The notes under the pieces were generated by a model. That model was not told the origin of the DNA. It saw nothing but the letters and a program-made list of their open reading frames with translations, and did no database searches. DNA of 64,000 bases from LMUY01 sp965199005 (lineage in GTDB: Bacteria; Pseudomonadota; Alphaproteobacteria; Acetobacterales; Acetobacteraceae). Below are positions 35,118 through 43,631 of the stretch, in pieces (the first letter of the stretch is position 1; the number at the start of each line of letters is the position of its first letter). The translations under genes were made by a program, and so were the position numbers. The stretch is taken from NCBI GenBank assembly GCA_965199005.1, contig CBDAQK010000001.1, forward strand, positions 1,054,001 to 1,118,000. Direction: 5' to 3'.

Positions 35118-36859
35118 CCGCGGCGCTGCAGGTGAGCGACATCCGTGTCGCCGCAACCGGTGACGCGGCGCGGCTTGTGGTTGCGGGCGTGGGCTTCGAG
35201 GTGCCGGCGGGTGGCTCGCTGGCCATCGCCGGGGAGTCCGGGTCGGGCAAGACCTCCATCGTGCACGCGCTTTTTGGTTCGGTTCGGCGCGGCCTTGAGG
35301 CCCTGAGCGGCACGGTGCGCTATGACGGCGACGCATTGCCAATCAATCGGCCCGCCGCCTTCGCCGCCATACGAGGACGTGCTGCGGCCCTGGTCCCGCA
35401 AAGCCCCAGCGGCGTGTTGGACCCGATCATGCGCATCGGCGACCAATTGCTGGAGGCTGCCCGCGAAGAGCCGCCGCGCGCTGCTGCGTTGGCCTCGCTT
35501 GCCGAGGTGGGGTTCGCCGACCCCGCCGCCATCATGGCCCGCTACCCCCACCAGGTCAGCGGCGGCCAGCGGCAGCGCGTGGCCATCGCGCTCGCCCTCC
35601 TGCGCGCACCCGGCGTGCTGGTGCTGGACGAGGCGACAACGGACCTCGATGCGCTGACCCAGGGCGCCGTGCTGACGCTGATCGAACGACTGCGGCGCGA
35701 ACGGGGCTTCGCGCTGGTCGCCGTCAGCCACGACCTGCGCGTGCTGCGCCGTTTGTGCACCGAGCTGCTGGTGCTCTACGCCGGGCGCGTGGTCGAGCAG
35801 GGTCCGCTGGGTGCCGTGATGGACGGACCGCGCCATCCCTATACTGCCCGCTTGGTCGCGCGCTTCGTGCAGGGGCCGCTGGGTGGCGCAGCCCTTCCCG
35901 ACGCGCAAGCGCCAGCAATGCTCGCGGGCTGCCGGTATCGCGGCCATTGCATGCTGGCGACGGAGCGATGCCGGGAGGAACCGCCGATGCTGGAGGTGGG
36001 GCGTGACCATATCAGCCGTTGCTGGCATGCGGACCAGGTGCAGGCTCCGTCGCGAGACGGCGTCCAGGCGGTGACCGCGGCGCTCCAGGGTGGGGAGCCG
36101 ATACTTTCGGTCGGGCACGTCACGGCGGCGCACCGCGAGCCCGGCTTCGTCGTCCGCCGCCACCGAACGGTGTTGCACGATGTGTCGTTCGATCTGCGCC
36201 GCGGCGAGTGCCTGGCCGTGGTCGGCGAGAGCGGCAGCGGCAAGTCGACTTTGGCCCGCGTCATCGTGGGCCTGCACGTGGCACAGGCGGGCGAGGTCCG
36301 CTACTGCGGCACACCACTGGCAGGCCGCGCGGCGGGCCGCCCGTTGGCGGTGCGGCGCGACATTCAGATTGTGTTTCAGAACCCGGAGACCGCCTTCAGC
36401 CCCGCCGCCCGTGTTGGTGACGTGTTGTCCCGCCGCATGCGCCTATTTGAGCCAGAGGCCGCATCACCCGCCCGGCTGCGCCGTATCCTCGCCGAGGTGG
36501 GGCTGTCGCATGCCTTCCTCGAGCGCCGCCCTGCCTCCATGAGCGGCGGCGAGAAGCAGCGCTTGGCCATCGCCCGGGCCCTGATCGGTAATCCAAAACT
36601 GCTGGTCTGTGACGAGGTCGTCTCGGCATTGGATGTCGAAACACAGGCGCGCGTGATCCAGCTTCTGGTGCAGCTTCAACGCGAGCGTGGCCTGTCGCTG
36701 CTGTTCATCTCGCACGATCTTGGCGTGGTCGCCGCCATTGCGCATCGTGTGGCAGTGCTGCGCGAGGGGCGTTTGGTGGAGTTGGGCGACACTCCGTCCG
36801 TCATGGGCGGCGGGTCGGACTCCTATACGCGCCAGCTCGTCGACGCCGCGTTTGCATGA
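35114..36859 (+). CDS. Fused double ATPase of Dpp/Opp-type ABC transporter
   Basis: The 581-residue protein carries two complete nucleotide-binding domains. The first has Walker A GESGSGKTS at residues 40-48, SGGQRQRVAIALALL and VLVLDEATTDLD. The second has Walker A GESGSGKST at 371-379, SGGEKQRLAIARALIG and LLVCDEVVSALD. Between them is the Opp-type cysteine region (CRYRGHCMLATERC, ending HISRCWHAD). It thus combines DppD and DppF in one chain, as in the E. coli YejF and GsiA families. The ATG overlaps the permease stop. Confidence 0.92.
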   Translation: MTAALQVSDIRVAATGDAARLVVAGVGFEVPAGGSLAIAGESGSGKTSIVHALFGSVRRGLEALSGTVRYDGDALPINRPAAFAAIRGRAAALVPQSPSGVLDPIMRIGDQLLEAAREEPPRAAALASLAEVGFADPAAIMARYPHQVSGGQRQRVAIALALLRAPGVLVLDEATTDLDALTQGAVLTLIERLRRERGFALVAVSHDLRVLRRLCTELLVLYAGRVVEQGPLGAVMDGPRHPYTARLVARFVQGPLGGAALPDAQAPAMLAGCRYRGHCMLATERCREEPPMLEVGRDHISRCWHADQVQAPSRDGVQAVTAALQGGEPILSVGHVTAAHREPGFVVRRHRTVLHDVSFDLRRGECLAVVGESGSGKSTLARVIVGLHVAQAGEVRYCGTPLAGRAAGRPLAVRRDIQIVFQNPETAFSPAARVGDVLSRRMRLFEPEAASPARLRRILAEVGLSHAFLERRPASMSGGEKQRLAIARALIGNPKLLVCDEVVSALDVETQARVIQLLVQLQRERGLSLLFISHDLGVVAAIAHRVAVLREGRLVELGDTPSVMGGGSDSYTRQLVDAAFA

Positions 36860-36869
36860 AGGGACTGCG

Positions 36870-38402
36870 ATGACCGAACAGGGATTTGGGCGCCGCCGGG
36901 GGTTAGAGCTGGCGGTCGCGGCCGCCGCGTTGGGCGCGACGGGGCGGACCCAGGCACAGCCAGCGCGCGGCGGCGTGCTGCGCATCGCTGCCTCGATTGC
37001 CTCGTCGGAGCCGTTGGACCCACTGGTGATCAGCAGCGCGCGCACCTTCTCGTTCCTGCTGTGGGACCGTCTGGCCTGGGTCGCCACCGACCAGACGGTG
37101 CAGCCGGAGCTTGCCACGTCCTGGACCCCATCCGCCGATCTGCGCCGTTGGACCTTCACGCTCCGACCCGGCGTCGTGTTTCACGACGGCCGCAAGTTCA
37201 CCGCCAAGGACGTGGTGGCAACCTTCGCCCGCGTGCTGGATGCGTCCAAGGGCAGCCAAGCGTTCACCAGCTTCACGCCCTACCTGGATCCGGACCGGGT
37301 GCGTGCTCTGGATGATTTGGCCGTCGTTTTCGATCTGAAGGAGCCGCTGTTCAACCTCGACGCGCTCGTCGCCGGGGATCAACTGGTGATCACGCCGGCA
37401 GGCGCGAGTGATGAGGAAATCCGGGCAGTGGGCCTGGGCACCGGCCCCTTCAAATTCAAGGAATACGAGCCTGAGAGCCACCTGATCACCGTGCGCAACC
37501 CCGATTACTGGCGTAGGGGGTTCCCGCTGCTGGACGGAATCGAGCTCTATAAGGTGGTCGACACGACGCAGCGTGTGGCCGGGCTGCGCAGCGGGCAGTT
37601 CGACCTGGTGACCGAGCTGACCGGGCTAGCCAAGCGGCAGCTTGCCGTGGTGCCGACCGTGCAGGTGGTCAGCATCCCCTCGGGAAACATCCACCCGATC
37701 TTCTTCATCGGCACGGCCAAACCCTTCGACGACAACCGGGTGCGGCTGGCATTCAAGAAGGCGATCGACCGGGAGCGCATCGTGCGCCAGGTGTTCCTGG
37801 GCGAAGCAGTGGTGGGCAACGACCAGCCGATCCCGCCCGACGCGCCCTTGTCGGCGAAACTGCCGCCGATCGCACATGACGTGGCAGGGGCGAAGGCTCT
37901 GCTCGCGGAGGCCGGGTTCCCGAACGGAATCGACGTGGTGTTGCACACCTCCGGGTGGGTATTGGATTCGGCCGTTGCCGCCGCCGACACGCTGAAGGAG
38001 GCTGGAATCCGGGTAACCCTGCAGAACGAACCCGGTGCCACCTACATTCCCACCTACAACAGAGGCGTCTGGCCGGTCTTCAACTCGAACTACGGCATGC
38101 GGGCCGACGCGCTGCTGATCGACGTGCTGTATGCGCCGACCACGCTCAAGAATGGCCTGTCACGCTACGAATGGAAGAACGACGCGTTCGCCGCCGCTTA
38201 TCGCGCTGCCCAGGCGGAGCCCAACCCAGCCAAGCGCCAAGCCCTCTTCGGCGAGGTGCAACGCATCCTGCGCGACGACGGCAATCTGGTTATCCCGACC
38301 TTCTCCAACGTCATCGAGGCCTATTCGAAGAAGGTCGTGAACTACGTGCCGCACCCGATCGGATATTGGCGGCAGTACTGGCAGGTGGGCCTGACGGCTT
38401 GA
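36870..38402 (+). CDS. ABC transporter peptide-type solute-binding protein (family 5)
   Basis: The 510-residue protein has a twin-arginine-like leader (FGRRRGLELAVAAAALGATG) ending near AQA. Family-5 features follow: PELATSWTPSADLRRWTFTL, GVVFHDGRKFTAKDVVATF and RLAFKKAIDRERIVRQVFLG. It would bind the ligand for the permeases flanking it. It begins 10 bases after the ATPase stop. A Tat signal on a binding protein suggests folding before export, common for this family in alphaproteobacteria. Confidence 0.9.
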   Translation: MTEQGFGRRRGLELAVAAAALGATGRTQAQPARGGVLRIAASIASSEPLDPLVISSARTFSFLLWDRLAWVATDQTVQPELATSWTPSADLRRWTFTLRPGVVFHDGRKFTAKDVVATFARVLDASKGSQAFTSFTPYLDPDRVRALDDLAVVFDLKEPLFNLDALVAGDQLVITPAGASDEEIRAVGLGTGPFKFKEYEPESHLITVRNPDYWRRGFPLLDGIELYKVVDTTQRVAGLRSGQFDLVTELTGLAKRQLAVVPTVQVVSIPSGNIHPIFFIGTAKPFDDNRVRLAFKKAIDRERIVRQVFLGEAVVGNDQPIPPDAPLSAKLPPIAHDVAGAKALLAEAGFPNGIDVVLHTSGWVLDSAVAAADTLKEAGIRVTLQNEPGATYIPTYNRGVWPVFNSNYGMRADALLIDVLYAPTTLKNGLSRYEWKNDAFAAAYRAAQAEPNPAKRQALFGEVQRILRDDGNLVIPTFSNVIEAYSKKVVNYVPHPIGYWRQYWQVGLTA

Positions 38403-38460
38403 AGCGAACTGGCACCGACGGTGACCTTACCCTCGGCGGCGAATACTTAGGCCAGCCCCT

Positions 38461-39417
38461 ATGAGGGGGTTCACCACATGGATGGTCGCCCGGCTGGGCT
38501 TTGCCACCATCGTCGTCTTTATGCTGACCGTCATCGTATTTACCGCGACGAGCCTGCTGCCGGTCAATGCGGTGGACCAGATGCTTGGCTCTGAGGGCAC
38601 GCAGGTGGGGAGGGAGGCACTCATGGCGCAGCTGGGCCTCGACCGGCCGCCCGTGGAGCGCTATCTCGCCTGGGCCGGGCGCGCTGTGAGGCTGGATTTC
38701 GGGCGGTCCTTGTTCACGAAGCAGCCGGTTTGGCCGTTAGTGATGGAGCGTTTCCGAAACTCCCTCCTGCTCGCCGCGGCAATCACCGTGGCGCAGGTGC
38801 CACTCAGCTTGGCGGCAGGCGCGTGGATCGCGATTCGGCGGGGCAGGGCGGCGGACCGCCTGATCTCCGGAGCGGCCGTCATGCTCATCTGTGTTCCGGA
38901 GTTTGTCGCGGGGATCGTGCTGATCTGGCTGCTGTGTATCGAGTTCCCGGTGCTGCCCGCCCTGAGCCTGGTGACTGCCGGGTCGGGCGCTGCGGACTGG
39001 GCGCGGGCGCTGTGCCTGCCAGTGCTCTCGATGCTGCCGGTTGGCACGGCATACCTCGTGCGGACCATGCGGTTCAGCATGGCGGAGGTGCTGGACCGCG
39101 AGTTCATCCGCATGGCGGAGTTGCGCGGCCTGTCGCGCCGCCGCATCCTGTTCCGGCACGCGCTGCCGAACGCGCTGGTGCCGATGGTGAACGTGTTGGC
39201 GCTGCACATGGGCTTCCTACTCAGCGGCGTGGTCGCGGTGGAAGTCCTGTTCGAATATCCTGGTATCGGCCGCCTCTTGCTCGACGCGGTGGGCCAGCAG
39301 GACGTGCCGCTTGTGCAGGCGACCGCATTGGTGCTGGGGTGTGGTTACGTGGTGGTCAATCTGCTGGCGGACATCGCCTTGGCACTGCTGGATCCCCGCA
39401 TCGGGCAGCGCACGTAG
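38461..39417 (+). CDS. Dpp/Opp-type ABC transporter permease (DppB-like)
   Basis: The 318-residue permease begins with MRGFTTWMVARLGFATIVVF and has six hydrophobic segments. The EAA region is RMAELRGLSRRRILFRHALP (about residues 218-237), and EVLFEYPGIGRLLLDAV follows. It lies last in the unit, 58 bp after the binding protein, giving the order C-type permease, fused ATPase, binding protein, B-type permease. It converges on the monooxygenase gene ending at 39449. Confidence 0.92.
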   Translation: MRGFTTWMVARLGFATIVVFMLTVIVFTATSLLPVNAVDQMLGSEGTQVGREALMAQLGLDRPPVERYLAWAGRAVRLDFGRSLFTKQPVWPLVMERFRNSLLLAAAITVAQVPLSLAAGAWIAIRRGRAADRLISGAAVMLICVPEFVAGIVLIWLLCIEFPVLPALSLVTAGSGAADWARALCLPVLSMLPVGTAYLVRTMRFSMAEVLDREFIRMAELRGLSRRRILFRHALPNALVPMVNVLALHMGFLLSGVVAVEVLFEYPGIGRLLLDAVGQQDVPLVQATALVLGCGYVVVNLLADIALALLDPRIGQRT

Positions 39418-39448
39418 CAGATATTTCGTTCACATCTGTTGGCTGTGC

Positions 39449-40816
39449 TCATGAGGCCACGGGAATGGCCTGGAGCACGGCTGCCCGCTTGGCGGCGTAA
39501 CGGCTGACATGCCCCGGTAGGCCAAGATTCTCCCGCAATGTAGTGCCGGCATAGTCTGTCTTGTACAGGCCGCGCCGCTGCATCTCCGGCACCACCAACT
39601 CGACCACATCGGTAAGGCCGCCCGGCAGATGCGGTGGCAGGATGTTGAAACCGTCGGCAGCATCGTTGACGAACCAGTCTTCCATCTGGTCGACAATCTG
39701 TTCTGGGGTGCCGATGATCTGCCGATGACCATATGAGGCCGAGATCGAGACGCAAAGCTGCCGGATCGTTAAATTCTGCCGCCTAGCCTGCGCGAGGATC
39801 AACCTGGCGCGGTTTTCGTTGCGTGGATTGGCCACCTCTGGCACCGGCCCATCGAGTGGATAGCCGGAAAGGTCACCCATGGATTCGGCAAGCTTTGCCA
39901 ATCCTAATACGGGATCCAGCAATTCCTGCAACAGGTCGAACTTGTCCTGTGCCTCCTGCATGGTGCGGCCTGGAAAGGCCATGACCCCTGGCATGATCTT
40001 CAGCGCATCGGTCTGCCGCCCATACTTCGCCATGCGGCCCTTGACGGAGGCATAGTAGGTCTTTGCCTCTTCCAGCGTCTGCGCCGCAGCATAAATGACA
40101 TCCGCGGTGGCTGCGGCGAGTTCCTGCCCCGGCACGGAGGCGCCGGCCTGGGCCAGGATGGGGCAGCCCTGTGGCGTGCTGGCGATGTTCAGCGGTCCTC
40201 GCACGGAAAAATGCTCGCCCTTGTGGTTCAGCATATGCATTTTGTCCGGGTCGTAAAAGATGCCGGATTGCTTGTCCCGGATGAACGCGTCTTCATCCCA
40301 GCTATCCCACAATCCCCTGACGACATCGACGAATTCGGTTGCGCGAGCATAGCGCGTGGCGGTCGGGAGCTCACCGTCGAGGTTGAAATTCTGTGCTTCC
40401 ATGTCCGTGTGCGAGGTCACCACATTCCAGCCGGCGCGGCCGCCGCTGAGATGGTCCAGCGACGCGAATTTACGCGCGATGTTGAACGGCTCGTTATACG
40501 TCGTGGAGGCCGTTGCCATGAGGCCGATATGGCCGGAGACCATGGCGAGCGCGCAAAGTAGCGTAATGGGCTCGAACTGAATGTTGCGCGAGGAGCGCGA
40601 CAAGGCACCTTTTGGTTCGTCCCGCCCACGCACGCCCGAGCCATCGGGGAGGAAGAAGATATCAATTTTGCCACGCTCGGCGATGTGGAGGGCATTGATG
40701 TAGTGCTGAAGCTGCATCTCGCCGCCAATCGGCGCGTCCGGATGGCGCCACGACGCCATATGATAGCCCAGGCTACCGATAAAGACGCCGAGCGCCATTT
40801 GGCGTTTGCTGCTCAT
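39449..40816 (-). CDS. LLM-class FMN-dependent monooxygenase (NtaA/SnaA/DszA family)
   Basis: The ATG at 40816 is preferred over the upstream in-frame start because homology begins at KRQMALGVFIGSLGYHMASW. The 455-residue protein has SLDHLSGGRAGWNVVTSHTD (about residues 115-134), TPQGCPILAQAGASVPGQEL and a C-terminal LRENLGLPGH. It is the fourth family member in the window and the last gene of the six-gene minus-strand series. It should oxygenate a substrate with FMNH2 supplied by a reductase encoded elsewhere. Confidence 0.9.
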   Translation of the reverse strand: MSSKRQMALGVFIGSLGYHMASWRHPDAPIGGEMQLQHYINALHIAERGKIDIFFLPDGSGVRGRDEPKGALSRSSRNIQFEPITLLCALAMVSGHIGLMATASTTYNEPFNIARKFASLDHLSGGRAGWNVVTSHTDMEAQNFNLDGELPTATRYARATEFVDVVRGLWDSWDEDAFIRDKQSGIFYDPDKMHMLNHKGEHFSVRGPLNIASTPQGCPILAQAGASVPGQELAAATADVIYAAAQTLEEAKTYYASVKGRMAKYGRQTDALKIMPGVMAFPGRTMQEAQDKFDLLQELLDPVLGLAKLAESMGDLSGYPLDGPVPEVANPRNENRARLILAQARRQNLTIRQLCVSISASYGHRQIIGTPEQIVDQMEDWFVNDAADGFNILPPHLPGGLTDVVELVVPEMQRRGLYKTDYAGTTLRENLGLPGHVSRYAAKRAAVLQAIPVAS

Positions 40817-40858
40817 TGCCTTGGCAAATCCTTCTTCAACTCGTTCGGCGCGCAATAT

Positions 40859-42436
40859 TCAGGTCAGGCTTACATATTCCAGATTCGACCCGGAATAGAG
40901 CGACAAACAGCCCGGCAGGATGGTGCAGCCCTTTACGGCGCGGCTCATGCCGAAAGACTGTGTCCGCCAGGCCGCTGTCACGAGCGGCGTCTCCACCGCA
41001 ATGATGCGCTGCAATTGCGAATAGATCCCGCGGCGTATGACCGGGTCCAGTTCCATGCGGCCTTTGGCAAGCAGCTTCGCCACCTCGTCATTCTCGAAGC
41101 CATAGGGGCGGTGATAATCGGGCGACAACCCCGAGCCTACGAGAGCGGACCATGCATCGGGGTCGTTGAAATCATCGCCAGTGGAATTCATGGAGATTTC
41201 AAACTGTCCTCTCGTACCCAGGGAGACGCGGGTGGCGAAATCGGTGAGCTTCAGCTCCACGTTGATGCCGACTTTGGCAAGGTTCTGCTGCATTACCACG
41301 CACGCATCTTTGGTCATGCCATAGGAACCGGCACTCAGAATGGTGGTGGAGAAGCCGTTGGGCAATCCAGCTTGCTTCAGCAGAGACCGGGAAAGATCGG
41401 GATCATACGGCCATAACTCGCCAACCCCAGGATCATAGAGCGGGTCGCCCTCCAGGATCGGCAGCGTGGCCAGCGGTGCGCCATGCCCGAACATGGCACC
41501 TTTCACCACATCGTCGCGATTAATGGCGCAGGCGACGGCACGACGCAGCAAGGGGTCGGTAAAGCGGCCGGTTTTGACGTTGAACACCAGGTACAAAAAC
41601 GGCCCCGCCTTGGTAGAGCTGAGCGCGAAGGACGGGTTGGCTTGCAAATCCGTCATACTCTGCCACGGCACCTGCTCGATGATATCCACATCGCCGGCCA
41701 ATAACGCCGCCACACGGGCGCTATCATCGGGGTAGGCGATCAACGAGAGCTTCTCGCTCTTGGGAAATCCAGGTTTGTAATACTGGGTGAACCGCTTCAA
41801 TTCTACGCGCGTACCCCGCTCGATACTGACGATACTGTATGGCCCCGCGCCTACGATATTGGTGGGATCGGCCATGGCGGCTTTGGAACAGATGATCGGC
41901 GCGTACGGACTCGCCACCACATAGGGAAAGCTGGCGCTGGGCTCGCGCAGCACCACCCGGCAGGTTTTCGGCGTCGGTGTTTCCACCGCTTCGACCAGCT
42001 GGAAGGCGGCACGAAGATAGGCGGTGGATTTTGCATCGGCGATCGCGCCATAGGTGTATTTAACGTCGGCCGAGGTTACCGGGTCCCCATTTTGAAATAC
42101 TGCAGCATCCCGGATTTTGAAGACAAACGCATGGTCACCGTCGCGCGTCCAACTTTCAGCAATTTCCTTGGAGACCTCTCCCTTGATGTCATAGCCGAGC
42201 AAGCCGCGAAGAAACTGGGACTTCACCGTGACGGCCGCTGTGCCGGTATTTTCGAAGGGTTTCAGATTGGGCGGAAAGGCGGACATCGCGTAGGTCAATG
42301 TGTCGCTGGGGCCGCTACGAGCCCGTGCCGGGCGGAGCGCCAAGCGGGCCCCCGCGGCGCTGGCGCCCGCCAACGCTGCCCGGCGTGTCAGCCTCACAGC
42401 GGGGAAGCCCGGCCTGATGTCAAAACCCACTGTCAT
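40859..42436 (-). CDS. Orphan ABC transporter peptide-type solute-binding protein (family 5)
   Basis: The 525-residue product has a twin-arginine leader (LTRRAALAGASAAGARLALR, residues 16-35) and the family-5 pattern (ESWTRDGDHAFVFKIRDAAV, FQNGDPVTSADVKYTYGAI, LLRRAVACAINRDDVVKGAM). No permease or ATPase accompanies it on this strand. The nearest candidates are the importer genes at 34272-39417. It lies 42 bp upstream of the monooxygenase gene and downstream of the PdxA-like gene, so its ligand is probably the substrate of that pathway. Confidence 0.88.
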   Translation of the reverse strand: MTVGFDIRPGFPAVRLTRRAALAGASAAGARLALRPARARSGPSDTLTYAMSAFPPNLKPFENTGTAAVTVKSQFLRGLLGYDIKGEVSKEIAESWTRDGDHAFVFKIRDAAVFQNGDPVTSADVKYTYGAIADAKSTAYLRAAFQLVEAVETPTPKTCRVVLREPSASFPYVVASPYAPIICSKAAMADPTNIVGAGPYSIVSIERGTRVELKRFTQYYKPGFPKSEKLSLIAYPDDSARVAALLAGDVDIIEQVPWQSMTDLQANPSFALSSTKAGPFLYLVFNVKTGRFTDPLLRRAVACAINRDDVVKGAMFGHGAPLATLPILEGDPLYDPGVGELWPYDPDLSRSLLKQAGLPNGFSTTILSAGSYGMTKDACVVMQQNLAKVGINVELKLTDFATRVSLGTRGQFEISMNSTGDDFNDPDAWSALVGSGLSPDYHRPYGFENDEVAKLLAKGRMELDPVIRRGIYSQLQRIIAVETPLVTAAWRTQSFGMSRAVKGCTILPGCLSLYSGSNLEYVSLT

Positions 42437-42507
42437 CCTCTGTTCTCCACGTGATCTTGCCGAACCCTTTGGCCTTCCAGCCCCGTTTCTGTGAAAATGC
42501 TCGCATG

Positions 42508-43539
42508 TCAGGCGGCGGCCTGGTTGGCGGCGCTGTCCCTGCGGGCCAGGGTCGCTGCCAGGCGAATAGCCGTCTCCAGCGCGCCTGTGGTTGCAACGCC
42601 CTTCCCCACAATGTCGAAGGCGGTGCCGTGCGCCGGCGTGGTGAACACCGTCTGCAAGCCTGCCGTGACCGTGACACCGCGACTGAACCCACGCAGCTTG
42701 GTCGCAACTTGCCCGGCGTCATGATACATCGAAAGCACGCCGTCATAGTCGCCAGCGAATGCCTTGAGGAACACCGTATCGGCCGGGAATGGTCCGCTGA
42801 CATTCACACCTTTGGCCGCCATTTCTTCGACTGCCGGGCGAATTACCTCGATCTCATCCATGCCGAACAGGCCGTTCTCGCCGTTATGCGGGTTCAGTGC
42901 GCCGACTGCGATCCGCGGGTTCTCAATCCCGCCCCGGCGCATCATGGTGTGGGCAAGGGTGATGGCGTCCTTGATGCGGGGACCCGTGATCTGATCGATG
43001 GCCTCCCGCAGCGATAAATGCCCGGTAACACGCGACATCCACTGGCCGTCCAGCACGTTCATCTCAGCGAAGTGGCCGTTATGGCCGATCAGGTGGGCGA
43101 ACATCTTGTGCTCGTCCGGGAACTTCCAACCACCCTGATACATCGCCGCCTTGTTGAGCGGGGCGAAACTGATGGCGTCCACCACGCCCGCCTGAGCGAT
43201 CCGGATAACCTCCGCCAGCGTCTCTCCGGTCAGGCGTCCTGATTCGGGCGATACTTCGCCGCGCGGCAGGGTGGCTGGATCGATGTTGCCCAGGTCGATC
43301 ACAGGCACACCGGGCTTGTCCCAATCAATCGGCTTACTGCGGTCCACCTGATACCAGTCGAGCGTGACGCCGGCATCCTTCATGCCCTGTTGCAGGACTC
43401 GGGCGTCTCCCACCACGACGATGCGGGCGGCGTCATTCATGCGGCCATCGCTGAGGATGCGGGCACACATCTCCGGACCGATGCCGGTATAGTCGCCGAG
43501 CATGAGGGCGATCCGGGGCAGCGGAGTTTCAGGCGTCAT
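42508..43539 (-). CDS. PdxA-family 4-hydroxythreonine-4-phosphate dehydrogenase-like protein (PdxA2 type)
   Basis: The ATG at 43539 is chosen because AAGGA lies 9 bases upstream; the alternative start at 43545 is TTG. The 343-residue enzyme has the family motifs GDYTGIGPEM near the N-terminus, LNPHNGENGLFGMDE and MYHDAGQV. PdxA oxidises 4-phosphohydroxythreonine in pyridoxal synthesis, but PdxA2 paralogues act in catabolic clusters on hydroxy-acid phosphates. The surroundings favour the catabolic role. Confidence 0.87.
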   Translation of the reverse strand: MTPETPLPRIALMLGDYTGIGPEMCARILSDGRMNDAARIVVVGDARVLQQGMKDAGVTLDWYQVDRSKPIDWDKPGVPVIDLGNIDPATLPRGEVSPESGRLTGETLAEVIRIAQAGVVDAISFAPLNKAAMYQGGWKFPDEHKMFAHLIGHNGHFAEMNVLDGQWMSRVTGHLSLREAIDQITGPRIKDAITLAHTMMRRGGIENPRIAVGALNPHNGENGLFGMDEIEVIRPAVEEMAAKGVNVSGPFPADTVFLKAFAGDYDGVLSMYHDAGQVATKLRGFSRGVTVTAGLQTVFTTPAHGTAFDIVGKGVATTGALETAIRLAATLARRDSAANQAAA

Positions 43540-43631
43540 TGGCAATCATCCTTCAAACTGTAGCGCCGGGTAGGCCGCAAGCGACATGGCCGGCCGAGAG
43601 GGAGGTCGCCCAGCAGGGCGAAGAAGCACGG

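Noticed and set aside
34181..36277. 698-codon open frame on the minus strand
   Set aside because: It lies opposite the permease and fused ATPase genes, whose motifs are unmistakable. Its product is low-complexity His/Gln/Arg-rich sequence without domains, a usual high-GC shadow.
42508..43539. Biosynthetic pdxA for vitamin B6
   Set aside because: The family is right, but the gene sits in a catabolic series with a symporter and monooxygenase and lacks partners such as ksgA, so a PdxA2 role is favoured.
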